Translations under genes and position numbers: made by a program | NCBI RefSeq assembly: GCF_012928505.1 | Contig: NZ_JABBJN010000010.1 | Location: 1 to 64,000, forward strand | Direction: 5' to 3' | DNA: 64,000 nucleotides | Source: Achromobacter sp. Bel | GTDB lineage: Bacteria; Pseudomonadota; Gammaproteobacteria; Burkholderiales; Burkholderiaceae_B | The notes under the pieces: generated by a model | Seen by the model: only the letters and a program-made list of their open reading frames with translations | Told to the model about the DNA's origin: nothing | Databases searched by the model: none | In this document: piece by piece, positions 1-8,039 of the stretch | How positions within the stretch are numbered: position 1 is the stretch's first letter | Layout: every line of letters starts with the position of its first letter

Positions 1-15
1 ACGCTCTTCCGATCT
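1..15 (+). other. Illumina TruSeq adapter remnant at contig edge
   Basis: The first 15 bases are identical to the last 15 bases of the standard TruSeq read-1 adapter (ending GCTCTTCCGATCT). Genomic sequence, in frame with mnmC, appears to begin at base 16. This is an untrimmed sequencing artefact, not biology. It implies that the window start coincides with a contig end. Confidence 0.9.
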
Positions 16-17
16 GC

Positions 18-905
18 CTGGCGGGCGACGCTGCGCCGCGGGTATGCGGCACGGTCCAGGTCGAGCGCGATGCGGGCAAGTCCGCCGCGCTGGCGGGCAC
101 TCTGGAAACCCTGGCGTTCCCGCCTGATTGGGTGCGCCAGGTGGATCGCGACGAGGCCAGCGCCCTGGCCGGCCTGCCGTTGGCGCGGGGCGGCGTGTTC
201 TTCTCCCAGGGCATGCTGGTGCAGCCCAACCGCCTGATTGATGCGCTACTGGAGACCGCCGGTGTGACGCTGCTGCCGGGTAAGGCCGCGCGCGTCGAGC
301 CTGCCGGGCAAGGTTGGCGCGTGCTGGACGAGCAGGGCGCCGAGTGGGTGCAGGCGCAGGTGGTCATTCTGGCCAACGCCGCCGGCGCGCGCGACGTGCT
401 GGCCGGCAGCGGCCTGCTGGATCCCCTGCCGCGGGTGGCGCAGATGCACGCGCTGACCGGCGAGGTAACGCTGGTGCCGGCGGCGGCGCTGTCGGGCGGC
501 CCTCGTTGCATTGTCGGCGGCGAAGGCTATCTGCTGCCCGACGTGGGAGAGGGCTGCGTGGTGGGCAGTACCTATGTCCACGATGCGACCGAGGCGCGCG
601 TCAGCGCCGACGGGCAGCGCGTCACCCTGGCCAAGGCGGCGGGGCTACTAAGCGGTCACTTTCCTGACTTCGAGGCGCTGGTGCCGGGCAGCCTGCCGGG
701 CTGGGCCGGTTGGCGCGCCGTGTTGCCAGGGCGCTTGCCGGCAGTGGGGGAACTGCAGCATGCTCGCGGCGTCTGGTTGGCCGTGGGCTATGCCTCGCGG
801 GGGCTGTCCTGGTCGGCGTTGATGGGCGATTTGATCGCCGCCCGCCTGGCTGGCGAGCCGTCGCCACTGGAAACCGATCTGGCCCAACTTATTTCGCCAA
901 GGTGA
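18..905 (+). CDS. mnmC: MnmC, C-terminal FAD oxidoreductase domain (5' truncated)
   Basis: The frame is open from the adapter junction to the stop at 903-905, giving about 295 residues. It resembles the FAD-dependent oxidase half of MnmC, which demodifies cmnm5(s2)U34 to nm5(s2)U34 in tRNA wobble positions before methylation by the MnmD half. The C-terminal signature [15 protein letters not shown] is the usual MnmC FAD-binding end, and the DAO-like stretch [18 protein letters not shown] lies upstream. The N-terminal methyltransferase half and the Rossmann GxGxxG are missing because the contig starts inside the gene, so the apparent GTG at 132 is not a real start. A stand-alone DAO-family oxidoreductase is less likely. 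Confidence 0.8.
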   Translation: MAGDAAPRVCGTVQVERDAGKSAALAGTLETLAFPPDWVRQVDRDEASALAGLPLARGGVFFSQGMLVQPNRLIDALLETAGVTLLPGKAARVEPAGQGWRVLDEQGAEWVQAQVVILANAAGARDVLAGSGLLDPLPRVAQMHALTGEVTLVPAAALSGGPRCIVGGEGYLLPDVGEGCVVGSTYVHDATEARVSADGQRVTLAKAAGLLSGHFPDFEALVPGSLPGWAGWRAVLPGRLPAVGELQHARGVWLAVGYASRGLSWSALMGDLIAARLAGEPSPLETDLAQLISPR

Positions 906-1174
906 AAAAAAGTCAGGCCGGTGACGGGCCTCGCGGTCAGGTGGCGTAGAATTGCAGTAATTGCCAGGATTTGGCGCCAAATAGGCCGCTTTGGGCTCGA
1001 AATTGGCGTTTCGGCGGCTCGTGGGCATCAGGACCGATGGGCGCTGGCCGAGGGCTTTATGCCCCTTTTTTGGATGAGATCGTCTTCCAAATGAGGGACC
1101 GAGTTTATTTCAAAGCTCAAATCCGTCAAAATAGCGTCTTTTGATGGTTTTTGGCTTAAGCCGGGGGATGCTCT

Positions 1175-3400
1175 GTGCCGCCCAAGTTCGACTTTGCCCA
1201 TACTACCCAGCTCGATAACATCGAGCTGCTGACGTCCCGCCCCAGTCGCTTCGATTTCGACGCGGGCGATGGGTTGCACCTGGTAGTCGAGGCGCATGCG
1301 CCTGGTGTTTTTCGCCTGCGCTGCGGCGAGGCGAACCACCTGAATGAAGATAAGCCCAGCGCGCGTGCGCGCGCCGTGGCGGAGATGCTGCTCGCGCGCC
1401 AAGAGGCCGTGGGCGAAGCCGCCATTGCCCCTCGCGAAGGCGGGGATGGCTGGCGCATTACCCAGGGCGACGTTGCCCTGGAGCTCCAATCCAACCCCGT
1501 GCGCGTGGCGATCTATCGCAACGATGAACGGGTGTTCGAGTCCGAGGTTTCCGCGCACACGCCCGCATTCGGGCACAACGCGCTGGACCAGGACGATGAC
1601 GCGGTCTGGTCGGCGGGGTTCACCCTGCAGGCCGACGATCGTGTCTTCGGCCTGGGTGAAACACCGGGCGACCTGAACCGCCGCGAAGAATCGGTCGTTT
1701 CCGATGACCCCGAGCACCGCGCCTTGCCGTTGGCCTGGAGTCCGCGCGGCTGGGGCGTCTACGTGAACACGATGCGCCGTGTCGAGCACGCGGTAGGCGT
1801 CGCGCCTGCGGATTCTGCCTACGTGCTGACCGTGGACGACGCCGTGCTGGACTTGTTCCTGTTCGCCGGCGAACCTGCGGAAATCCTGAACCAGTACACC
1901 GCGCTGACCGGCCGTGCCGGCCAGCCCGTGCTGTGGGCGATGGGCGCGTGGTTGCAGCAAGCCACGGGCGAAATGCCGACGCAGACGGTGGCCCTGGTCG
2001 CCCGCATGCGCGAAAACCAGATCCCGGTCGACGCCGTGACCCTGGCGCAGCCGGCGGCCTGGGGCTTCCAGTCCGACAAGGCCGTTTTCGAATGGGACGC
2101 CCAGCGCTTCCCGGACGCCAAGCAGATGCTGGCGCTCTTCCATAAGCACAACGTGCACGTTTCGGCCTCCGGTTTTCCCGGCGTGCTGAAGTCCAGCCCG
2201 CTGTTCGAAGAACTGGAAGACCGTGGCTGGCTGCTGACCAAGGACGACGGCGCGGCCCAGGTGTTCGACGGCAACGCCGCCACGTCGGGGCAGCCGTACG
2301 GCTTGCTGGACCTGACCTATCGCGACATCTACAACCAGTGGGTCGAGCGTCATCGCCTGTTGATCGAAGACGGCCTGGACGCGCCCGCGTGCGACGCCCA
2401 GATCGCCATTCCCGACGGCGTGACCGCCCGCAACGGTGAAACCGGCCCGGCGCTGCGCAGTATGTATCCGCTGCTGGTGCGCCGCGCGCTGTTCGACGCC
2501 GTCGCCGGCCTGAAGGTGCCGCCGGAAGGCGTGGTGCCCAGTTCGGACCTGTTCCCCGCCGCGCAGCGCCTGCCCTGGCAGGTGGGGCCGCAGGTGGAGA
2601 ACACGTGGGATGGCCTGCGCCATACCCTGCGCACCGCCTTGTCGATCGGCGCCAGCGGCGTGCCCGTTCAGGTGCACGGCATCGGTTCGGCCGCGCGCGA
2701 CCGCTCGGGCATGACCTCCGAGCTGTATCTGCGCTGGCTCACTATCGGCGTGTTCTCGGCGAACTTCTCGTTCCAGGGCGTTGAAGGCCTGATGCCTTGG
2801 GATTTCGGCGAAGAAACGCTGGCTCAGGCCAAGACGTGGATGCAATGGCGCTACCGTCTGGTGCCTTATGTGCTGGGCGCCATCGAGGATTCGGCCCGCA
2901 CCGGTCTGCCGGTGCAGCGGTCCATGGCCCTGTCGTTCCCGAACGACCCGCACGCCCATGAATGGGACCTGCAATACCTGCTGGGCCCGGCCCTGCTGGT
3001 GGCGCCCGTGACCGAACCCGGCAAGCAGGTGCGCGTGTACCTGCCCAAGGGCGAGGCGTGGTGGGACCTGAACACGGGGCACCGTTACGAAGGCGGCACG
3101 ACCTGGACAATCGACTGCGAACTGGGCCAGTTCCCGGTTTTCGGACGCGAAGGGCACATGCTCTGTCTGGGACCCGCCGCGCAGCATACGGGCGAGTTCA
3201 ACTCGGCCCGCATCCTGGACGAAGTCTGGATGTTCGGCATGCCGGTGCATAACCCGGTCGTCATGCGCAACAAGATCCGCGTGATGCAGATGCAGGGCTC
3301 CAGCTACATCAAGGGGCTGGAAGGGCTGCGCATTTCGCCGTCCGAAGGCCTTGAGGTCAAGCGCCGGGGCGCCGAAGTCCGCATTTCCCGCGCTCGTTGA
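1175..3400 (+). CDS. Glycoside hydrolase family 31-like protein with degenerate active site
   Basis: This 741-residue protein has the GH31 (alpha-glucosidase/alpha-xylosidase) order: N-terminal beta-sandwich (about 1-230), catalytic barrel (about 240-600, including LSIGASGVP) and C-terminal beta domain (LLGPALLVAPV near 605). The region aligning with the nucleophile motif (KTDFGE in YicI-type enzymes) reads GLDAPACDAQIAIP at 400-413, keeping Asp407 but losing the following FGE. The general acid/base Asp of the WxGD motif aligns with Gln473, and the HDIGG motif is HGIGS. Classical hydrolysis is therefore doubtful; it may be a pseudoenzyme or have changed chemistry. The GTG start is chosen because GGGGGAT lies just upstream and no better in-frame start exists. 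It stands alone between mnmC and a strong terminator. Cytoplasmic; no signal peptide. Confidence 0.75.
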   Translation: MPPKFDFAHTTQLDNIELLTSRPSRFDFDAGDGLHLVVEAHAPGVFRLRCGEANHLNEDKPSARARAVAEMLLARQEAVGEAAIAPREGGDGWRITQGDVALELQSNPVRVAIYRNDERVFESEVSAHTPAFGHNALDQDDDAVWSAGFTLQADDRVFGLGETPGDLNRREESVVSDDPEHRALPLAWSPRGWGVYVNTMRRVEHAVGVAPADSAYVLTVDDAVLDLFLFAGEPAEILNQYTALTGRAGQPVLWAMGAWLQQATGEMPTQTVALVARMRENQIPVDAVTLAQPAAWGFQSDKAVFEWDAQRFPDAKQMLALFHKHNVHVSASGFPGVLKSSPLFEELEDRGWLLTKDDGAAQVFDGNAATSGQPYGLLDLTYRDIYNQWVERHRLLIEDGLDAPACDAQIAIPDGVTARNGETGPALRSMYPLLVRRALFDAVAGLKVPPEGVVPSSDLFPAAQRLPWQVGPQVENTWDGLRHTLRTALSIGASGVPVQVHGIGSAARDRSGMTSELYLRWLTIGVFSANFSFQGVEGLMPWDFGEETLAQAKTWMQWRYRLVPYVLGAIEDSARTGLPVQRSMALSFPNDPHAHEWDLQYLLGPALLVAPVTEPGKQVRVYLPKGEAWWDLNTGHRYEGGTTWTIDCELGQFPVFGREGHMLCLGPAAQHTGEFNSARILDEVWMFGMPVHNPVVMRNKIRVMQMQGSSYIKGLEGLRISPSEGLEVKRRGAEVRISRAR

Positions 3401-3435
3401 CGGCAGGGTGGCCGGCTGACCGGCCACCGCGACAA

Positions 3436-3475
3436 AAAGGGCAGTCAGGAAGGCTTTCCTTCCTGACTGCCCTTT
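3436..3475 (+). terminator. Long hairpin terminator after GH31-like gene
   Basis: A perfect 18-bp inverted repeat (arms 3436-3453 and 3458-3475, loop CTTT) lies 36 bases after the GH31-like stop. The arms begin with AAA and end with TTT, so the hairpin could stop transcription on either strand. It separates the gene from metN. Confidence 0.8.
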
Positions 3476-3590
3476 ACGCCTTTTGCCCGGCACCCGATTG
3501 CAGGATTCGAGATAGGCCCCGTCGGCCTGCCCTCAGGCAGCTACGACGTCCTATATTTCTTATAGTTATAAAAAATGGAAAAAACGGTCG

Positions 3591-3607
3591 TTCTCTTTAG
3601 AAGAGAA
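3591..3607. promoter_or_regulatory. Perfect 7-3-7 inverted repeat upstream of metN
   Basis: TTCTCTT-TAG-AAGAGAA lies 20 bases before the metN start, within an AT-rich stretch (3551-3620) that probably holds the promoter. It could be an operator or part of the 5' leader. No SAM-riboswitch-like fold was recognised. Confidence 0.4.
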
Positions 3608-3627
3608 AAGATACAAAATCGCTTGCC

Positions 3628-4716
3628 ATGATTCACATCGAGAACCTATCCAAGACCTATGCCACGCCGCATGGAGAATTCCAGGCGCTGCGAGGCATCA
3701 ACCTGCATATCGAGCAGGGCGAGGTCTTCGGCATCATCGGCCCCAGCGGGGCCGGTAAAAGCACGCTGGTCCAGTGCATCAATCTGCTGGAACGCCCCAA
3801 CGAAGGCACGATCACCATCGGCGGGCAGCCGCTCACCGGTTTGAACGAAGCGCAGTTGCGCGGCCAGCGCCGTCGCATCGGCATGGTGTTCCAGGGCTTC
3901 AACCTGCTGTCGCGCCGCACCGTCTACGGCAACGTGGCGTTGCCGCTGGAGATCGCCGGCGTGGCCAAGGGCGAAATCCCGGCCCGCGTCGAGCGCCTGC
4001 TGGCGTTGGTGGGGCTGGAGCATCTGCGCGACCGCTACCCCAGCCAAATCAGCGGTGGCCAGAAGCAGCGCGTGGGCATTGCGCGCGCGCTGGCCAACAA
4101 CCCCGACGTGCTGCTCAGCGATGAAGCCACGTCTGCGCTGGACCCGGAAACCACGCACAACATCCTGGCGTTGCTGCGGGACATCAACCGCAAGACCGGC
4201 GTAACCGTCGTGATGATCACGCACCAGATGGAAGTCGTGCGCGAAGTTTGTGACCGCGTCGCCGTGCTCTCGCAAGGCGAAGTGGTGGAAGTGGGCAGCA
4301 CGCGTGAAGTGTTCGCGCAGCCGCGCCACGACGTCACGCGCGGCATGGTGTCGGCGGCCACCGCGTCCGACTTGACCGACGCCACGCTGGCCGCCGTCAA
4401 GGAACGCATTGCCGCGCTGGCCGCGGCCAAACCCGGCCAGGCCGTGCGTCTGCTGCGCCTGTCGTTGACCGGCACGGACGCGTCGGGATCGTTCCTGTCT
4501 GACCTGTCCAAGCAGTACTCGCTGGACGTCGGCCTGATCCAGGCCCGCGTCGAAGACATCCAGGGCGTGGCCGTGGGCACGATGTTCGTGCTGGCCCAAG
4601 GCGCGCCCGCCGCGGTCAAGGACGCGATCGCCGCGTTGACCGCCCGTGCCATCACCGTTGAAGAAATAGCTCATGAGTCCGCAACTGATCGATCTGCTTA
4701 TTACGTCGCTGCTTGA
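3628..4716 (+). CDS. metN: Methionine ABC transporter ATP-binding protein MetN
   Basis: ATPase subunit of the D/L-methionine importer; it couples ATP hydrolysis to uptake through MetI. Of its 362 residues, Walker A is GPSGAGKST (38-46), the signature is ISGGQKQR (141-148) and Walker B is VLLSDEA (161-167), followed by an H-loop His in MITHQME. The C-terminal ~90 residues match the NIL domain, which binds methionine and trans-inhibits transport in MetNI. The start MIHIENLSKTY is canonical although the ribosome-binding site is weak. metI starts 44 bases before the metN stop in another frame, so the two are translationally coupled. First gene of metNIQ. Confidence 0.95.
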   Translation: MIHIENLSKTYATPHGEFQALRGINLHIEQGEVFGIIGPSGAGKSTLVQCINLLERPNEGTITIGGQPLTGLNEAQLRGQRRRIGMVFQGFNLLSRRTVYGNVALPLEIAGVAKGEIPARVERLLALVGLEHLRDRYPSQISGGQKQRVGIARALANNPDVLLSDEATSALDPETTHNILALLRDINRKTGVTVVMITHQMEVVREVCDRVAVLSQGEVVEVGSTREVFAQPRHDVTRGMVSAATASDLTDATLAAVKERIAALAAAKPGQAVRLLRLSLTGTDASGSFLSDLSKQYSLDVGLIQARVEDIQGVAVGTMFVLAQGAPAAVKDAIAALTARAITVEEIAHESATDRSAYYVAA

Positions 4717-5326
4717 CACCCTGTTGATGGTGGGCGTGGCCAGCGCCATCGCGGTGGTGATCGGCATCCCGCTGGGCGTGACGCTGACGGTGACCGCGCG
4801 CGGCAACATGCTGGAGAACCAACCGGTCAACCACGTGCTGGGCGCCGTCATCAATGCCACCCGCTCGGTGCCGTTCGTGATTCTGATGGTCGCCATCATT
4901 CCGTTCACGCGCCTGGTCGCGCAGACCTCCATCGGCACCACGGCCGCCATCGTGCCGCTGTCTGTGGCCGCGATCCCGTTCATGGCCCGCATCGCGGAAA
5001 ACGCCATGCGCGAAGTCGACCCGGGGCTGATCACCGCAGCGCGCGCCATGGGCGCGTCACCGATGCAGATCATCCGGAAGGTGCTGTTGCCCGAGGCCTT
5101 GCCGGGCCTGATTGCCGCCACCATCGTCACGGTCGTCAGCCTGATCGGCTATTCGGCAATGGCCGGCGCCATCGGCGGCGGCGGCCTGGGCGACCTGGCC
5201 ATCCGCTACGGGTATCAACGTTTCCAGTCGGACGTCATGGCCGCGGTCGTGATCGTGCTGATCGTGCTGGTCCAGGCCATCCAAAGCCTTGGCGACCGTT
5301 TCGTGCGCCGCTTGTCGCATCGCTGA
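4673..5326 (+). CDS. metI: Methionine ABC transporter permease MetI
   Basis: Inner-membrane permease of the methionine importer, 217 residues, the family's usual length. About five hydrophobic segments are visible, beginning near residue 12. The cytoplasmic EAA-like loop (AARAMGASPMQIIRKVLLP, about residues 122-140) contacts MetN. The long overlap with metN, in a different frame, is normal for this operon. metQ follows 56 bases downstream, completing ATPase, permease and binding protein in order. Confidence 0.95.
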   Translation: MSPQLIDLLITSLLDTLLMVGVASAIAVVIGIPLGVTLTVTARGNMLENQPVNHVLGAVINATRSVPFVILMVAIIPFTRLVAQTSIGTTAAIVPLSVAAIPFMARIAENAMREVDPGLITAARAMGASPMQIIRKVLLPEALPGLIAATIVTVVSLIGYSAMAGAIGGGGLGDLAIRYGYQRFQSDVMAAVVIVLIVLVQAIQSLGDRFVRRLSHR

Positions 5327-5382
5327 ACGCCACGGCGCCGATTCATTCTTCTCTCTACATCCGTTATTCGGGATATCGCAAC

Positions 5383-6180
5383 ATGAGCATCAAGGTATTG
5401 AAGTCGCTGGCCGCGTTCGCCCTGGGCGCCGCCGTTTTCGCCCAGCCCGCGCTGGCTCAGGACAAGCCGCTGAAGGTTGGCGTCACCGCCGGCCCGCATG
5501 CCCAGATCTTTGATGTGGTGAAGGCCGAAGCCGCCAAGCAGGGCCTGAACATCCAGATCATCGAATTCACTGACTACGTGCAACCGAACGTGGCGCTGGC
5601 ATCGGGCGATCTGGACGTCAACAGCTACCAGCACCAGCCGTACCTGGACAACGCCAACGCCGACCGCGGCTACAAGCTGGTCAGCATCGCCAAGACCGTG
5701 ATTTTCCCGATCGGCATCTACAGCAAGAAGATCAAGTCGCTGGCCGAACTTAAGGACGGCGCCCGCATCGCGCTGCCGAACGACCCGACCAACGGCGGCC
5801 GCGCCCTGCTGCTGCTGCAAGCCAATGGCCTGATCAAGCTGCGTCCGGAAGCCGGCCTGAAGGCGACGCCGATCGACGTGGTCGAGAACAAGAAGAAGCT
5901 GCGCTTCATCGAACTCGACGCCGCCCAACTGCCGCGTTCGCTGGATGACACCGACGCGTCGGCCATCAACACCAATTTCGCGCTGGAAGCCGGCCTGAAC
6001 CCGACCAAGGACGCCATCGCCCAGGAATCGCCGGATTCGCCGTACGCCAACGTGCTGGTCGTGCGTGAAAAGGACAAGGACCGGGCCGACTTTGCCAAGC
6101 TGGTCAGCATCTATCACAGCCCGGCCGTGAAGCAGTTCATCGAGACCAAGTACAAGGGCGCCGTGGTGGCTGCCTGGTAA
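5383..6180 (+). CDS. metQ: Methionine-binding periplasmic protein MetQ (NLPA family)
   Basis: Substrate-binding protein of the MetNIQ importer, 265 residues. A Sec signal peptide ends near ALAQ at about residue 25. There is no cysteine at the cleavage site, so unlike many NLPA-family members it appears to be a soluble periplasmic protein rather than a lipoprotein. Family landmarks are LKVGVTAGPHAQI, DYVQPNVALASGDLDVNSYQ and the IALPNDPTNGGRALLLLQ segment. It is the last gene of the operon and is followed by a clear intrinsic terminator. Confidence 0.95.
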   Translation: MSIKVLKSLAAFALGAAVFAQPALAQDKPLKVGVTAGPHAQIFDVVKAEAAKQGLNIQIIEFTDYVQPNVALASGDLDVNSYQHQPYLDNANADRGYKLVSIAKTVIFPIGIYSKKIKSLAELKDGARIALPNDPTNGGRALLLLQANGLIKLRPEAGLKATPIDVVENKKKLRFIELDAAQLPRSLDDTDASAINTNFALEAGLNPTKDAIAQESPDSPYANVLVVREKDKDRADFAKLVSIYHSPAVKQFIETKYKGAVVAAW

Positions 6181-6203
6181 TTCCAGGTTCATCCGCACCC
6201 AGG

Positions 6204-6229
6204 AACGGCCGCCGCGTGCGGCCGTTTTT
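6204..6229 (+). terminator. Rho-independent terminator of metNIQ
   Basis: The stem AACGGCCGC / GCGGCCGTT (6204-6212 and 6218-6226) with a five-base loop runs into TTTTT at 6225-6229, 24 bases after the metQ stop. Confidence 0.9.
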
Positions 6230-6297
6230 CATGGGCGGCTCGAAGGGATGCTGGACGGGCGTCAAGGGGCCGGTCAACGCGGTCCAAGCCAAACTTT

Positions 6298-6326
6298 TTG
6301 ACAAGTTCAAGAAAATCCGCCATAAT
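6298..6326 (+). promoter_or_regulatory. Sigma-70 promoter of tRNA-Lys(UUU)
   Basis: A consensus -35 TTGACA (6298-6303), 17-base spacer and -10 CATAAT (6321-6326) end 14 bases before the tRNA. Confidence 0.75.
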
Positions 6327-6340
6327 TTCTGGCTTCGGTC

Positions 6341-6416
6341 GGGCTGATAGCTCAGTCGGTAGAGCAGCGGACTTTTAATCCGTTGGTCGCGAGTTCGAGT
6401 CTCGCTCAGCCCACCA
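6341..6416 (+). tRNA. tRNA-Lys (anticodon UUU)
   Basis: A 76-base cloverleaf with acceptor stem GGGCTGA/TCAGCCC, D-loop AGCTCAGTCGGTAGAGC, anticodon loop CTTTTAA, T-loop GTTCGAGTC and encoded CCA at 6414-6416. The 3' end is the likely attachment site for the decayed integrative element that follows. Confidence 0.97.
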
Positions 6417-6450
6417 CCCCCGCTTTTTGACGAAGGCGGTAAGAGAATCA

Positions 6451-6482
6451 AGCACCTGCGAGTGATCGCGGTGCTTTTTTTT
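6451..6482 (+). terminator. Terminator downstream of tRNA-Lys(UUU)
   Basis: The stem AGCACC (6451-6456) / GGTGCT (6470-6475), extended by GCG/CGC inside, is followed by eight T residues. Confidence 0.8.
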
Positions 6483-6499
6483 CGTCTGTAGGGCGCGTA

Positions 6500-6851
6500 T
6501 TGGCGCGCCGAAATCCGTCGGCGAGGTTCAAGCCCGCCTATCGAACGTTTGATACGCGCCAACTCGCCCCGCAGTGGGCCCGTCGAACCAAATCCGACAT
6601 GGATGCTGGCGTCTATGTCGATCCAAGTCAGGCGGAGCGAAGCACCCTCAAGGAAGCGCTGGAGCGCTATCGACTTGAGGTGCTGCCTGGCAAGAAATCT
6701 CCTAAGTAAGCGTCTGGCCGCGTCGATCGGTGGTTGCGCACAGATTTGGGTCATCGCACCCTTGCGAATCTTCGGGGTGCCGACTTCGCGCGCTACCGTG
6801 ATGTGCGGCGAGCATCGACCTGGCATAGGCCGTCGTGGGCTTACGGCGCTT
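6500..6851 (+). pseudogene. Tyrosine integrase remnant (frameshifted, 3' truncated)
   Basis: The first part (from TTG 6500 to the stop near 6709) encodes an integrase N-terminal region: FDTRQLAPQWARRTKSDMDA, then GVYVDPSQAERSTLKEALER. Shifting frame at about 6705 continues the same protein as SGRVDRWLRTDLGHRTLANL, then RGADFARYRDVRRAS, ending at a stop near 6851. The catalytic R-H-R-Y domain is absent. It points away from tRNA-Lys, the usual position for an integrase whose element entered at the tRNA 3' end. It is the left scar of the 6.4-14.2 kb accessory block. Confidence 0.75.
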
Positions 6852-6896
6852 ATGGGTAGTATGGTGAGCCGAAGTCCTCTTTAGAAACTGCAGTAC

Positions 6897-7991
6897 TCAG
6901 CTTTTCCGATAGTCTGCTTCCAGCACGCCGCGGCGGATCTGGTCGCGTTCGAGCGACTCAAAAAGCGCCCTGAAGTTGCCCTCGCCAAAACCTTCCCGGT
7001 AGTCGCCCTGGCGCTGGATGAATTCGAAAAACACAGGGCCAAGCATCGGTCGTGAAAAGATCTGCAACAAGAGCCGCGGCTGACCGCTTTCTGTTGTGCC
7101 ATCCAGCAAAATACCGCGTGTCTGCAGCCCCGAAATGTTGTGCCCGTGGCCCGGCAATCGGCTGTCAAGCATTTCGTAGTAAGCGTTGTTTGGCGCGGTA
7201 GCGAGCGGCAAGCCGGCCAGCACCAATTTGTCAACGGTATCGCATAGGTCATCGCAGATCAGCGCGATATGTTGGATGCCCTCACCGTTGAACTGCAGCA
7301 GGAACTCTTCAATCTGACCGCCGCCCTGTCGCGCTTCTTCGTTGAGTGGGATGCGGATCATGCCGTCCGGTGCGGTCATCGCCTTCGATGTCAGGCCGGT
7401 GTACTCACCCTTGATGTCGAAGTAGCGGATCTCACGAAAGTTAAACAGCCGCTCGTAGAAATCGGCCCAGAACGCCATGCGCCCGCGATAAACGTTGTGT
7501 GTGAGATGATCGATCAGCTTTAGCCCATGGCCTGCCGGACTGCGGTCCACACCTTCGATGAACTGAAAGTCGACATCATAGATCGACGTTCCCTCTTCGA
7601 AACGGTCGATCAAGTACAGCGGCGCTCCGCCGATTCCCTTGATTGCGGGCAAGCGCAGCTCCATTGGGCCGGTCGCACTCTCGATTGGCTGGGCTCCTCG
7701 CTCTAGCGCCAGCCTGTACGCCCTGTGCGAATCCTTCACCCGAAAGGCAAGAGCGCAGGCTGATGGGCCGTGTTCAGCTGCGAAGTAGGCGGCTGGGCTG
7801 TTTGGCTCACGATTGACGATGAAGTTGATGTCATTCTGTCGATAGAGCACCACGTCCTTTGATCGGTGCTTGGCCACGAGCGTGAAACCCAACATTTCGA
7901 AGATCGGCTCCAGCACCCCAGGGGTCGGCGAGGCGAATTCGACAAACTCGAAACCCATCAGGCCCATTGGGTTCCCATTAGATTCAGTCAT
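6897..7991 (-). CDS. hppD: 4-hydroxyphenylpyruvate dioxygenase
   Basis: Fe(II) dioxygenase converting 4-hydroxyphenylpyruvate to homogentisate, the entry to the homogentisate ring-cleavage pathway. The 364-residue length is typical of bacterial HPPD. Family hallmarks are [13 protein letters not shown] (first iron His, near residue 160), [25 protein letters not shown] (second His) and [20 protein letters not shown] (Glu near 321). The match to Pseudomonas-type HPPD is strong enough that the related 4-hydroxymandelate synthase is unlikely. It is the last gene of a five-gene operon. No homogentisate dioxygenase is in the window, so ring opening must be encoded elsewhere. Its context suggests that it receives substrate from the upstream hydroxyacid dehydrogenase. 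Confidence 0.9.
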   Translation of the reverse strand: MTESNGNPMGLMGFEFVEFASPTPGVLEPIFEMLGFTLVAKHRSKDVVLYRQNDINFIVNREPNSPAAYFAAEHGPSACALAFRVKDSHRAYRLALERGAQPIESATGPMELRLPAIKGIGGAPLYLIDRFEEGTSIYDVDFQFIEGVDRSPAGHGLKLIDHLTHNVYRGRMAFWADFYERLFNFREIRYFDIKGEYTGLTSKAMTAPDGMIRIPLNEEARQGGGQIEEFLLQFNGEGIQHIALICDDLCDTVDKLVLAGLPLATAPNNAYYEMLDSRLPGHGHNISGLQTRGILLDGTTESGQPRLLLQIFSRPMLGPVFFEFIQRQGDYREGFGEGNFRALFESLERDQIRRGVLEADYRKS

Positions 7992-8039
7992 AAAAATCTC
8001 ACGATTCTATAAAATGGCAGGTGCTATCTCGCGCGAAAC

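Noticed and set aside
1028-3493. An 821-codon open frame on the minus strand opposite the GH31-like gene
   Set aside because: It is an antisense shadow of high-GC coding sequence: His/Arg/Gln/Gly-rich composition, no family motif, no ribosome-binding site. The same applies to other long antisense frames, for example 14279-15568 and 25598-27415.
3541-3627. SAM riboswitch or MetJ boxes upstream of metN
   Set aside because: No conserved riboswitch core and no tandem AGACGTCT-like met boxes are visible; only a single 7-3-7 dyad is present.
6897-7991. 4-hydroxymandelate synthase instead of HPPD
   Set aside because: The conserved blocks follow bacterial HPPD closely throughout, including the C-terminal [10 protein letters not shown] region; nothing singles out the mandelate synthase branch.
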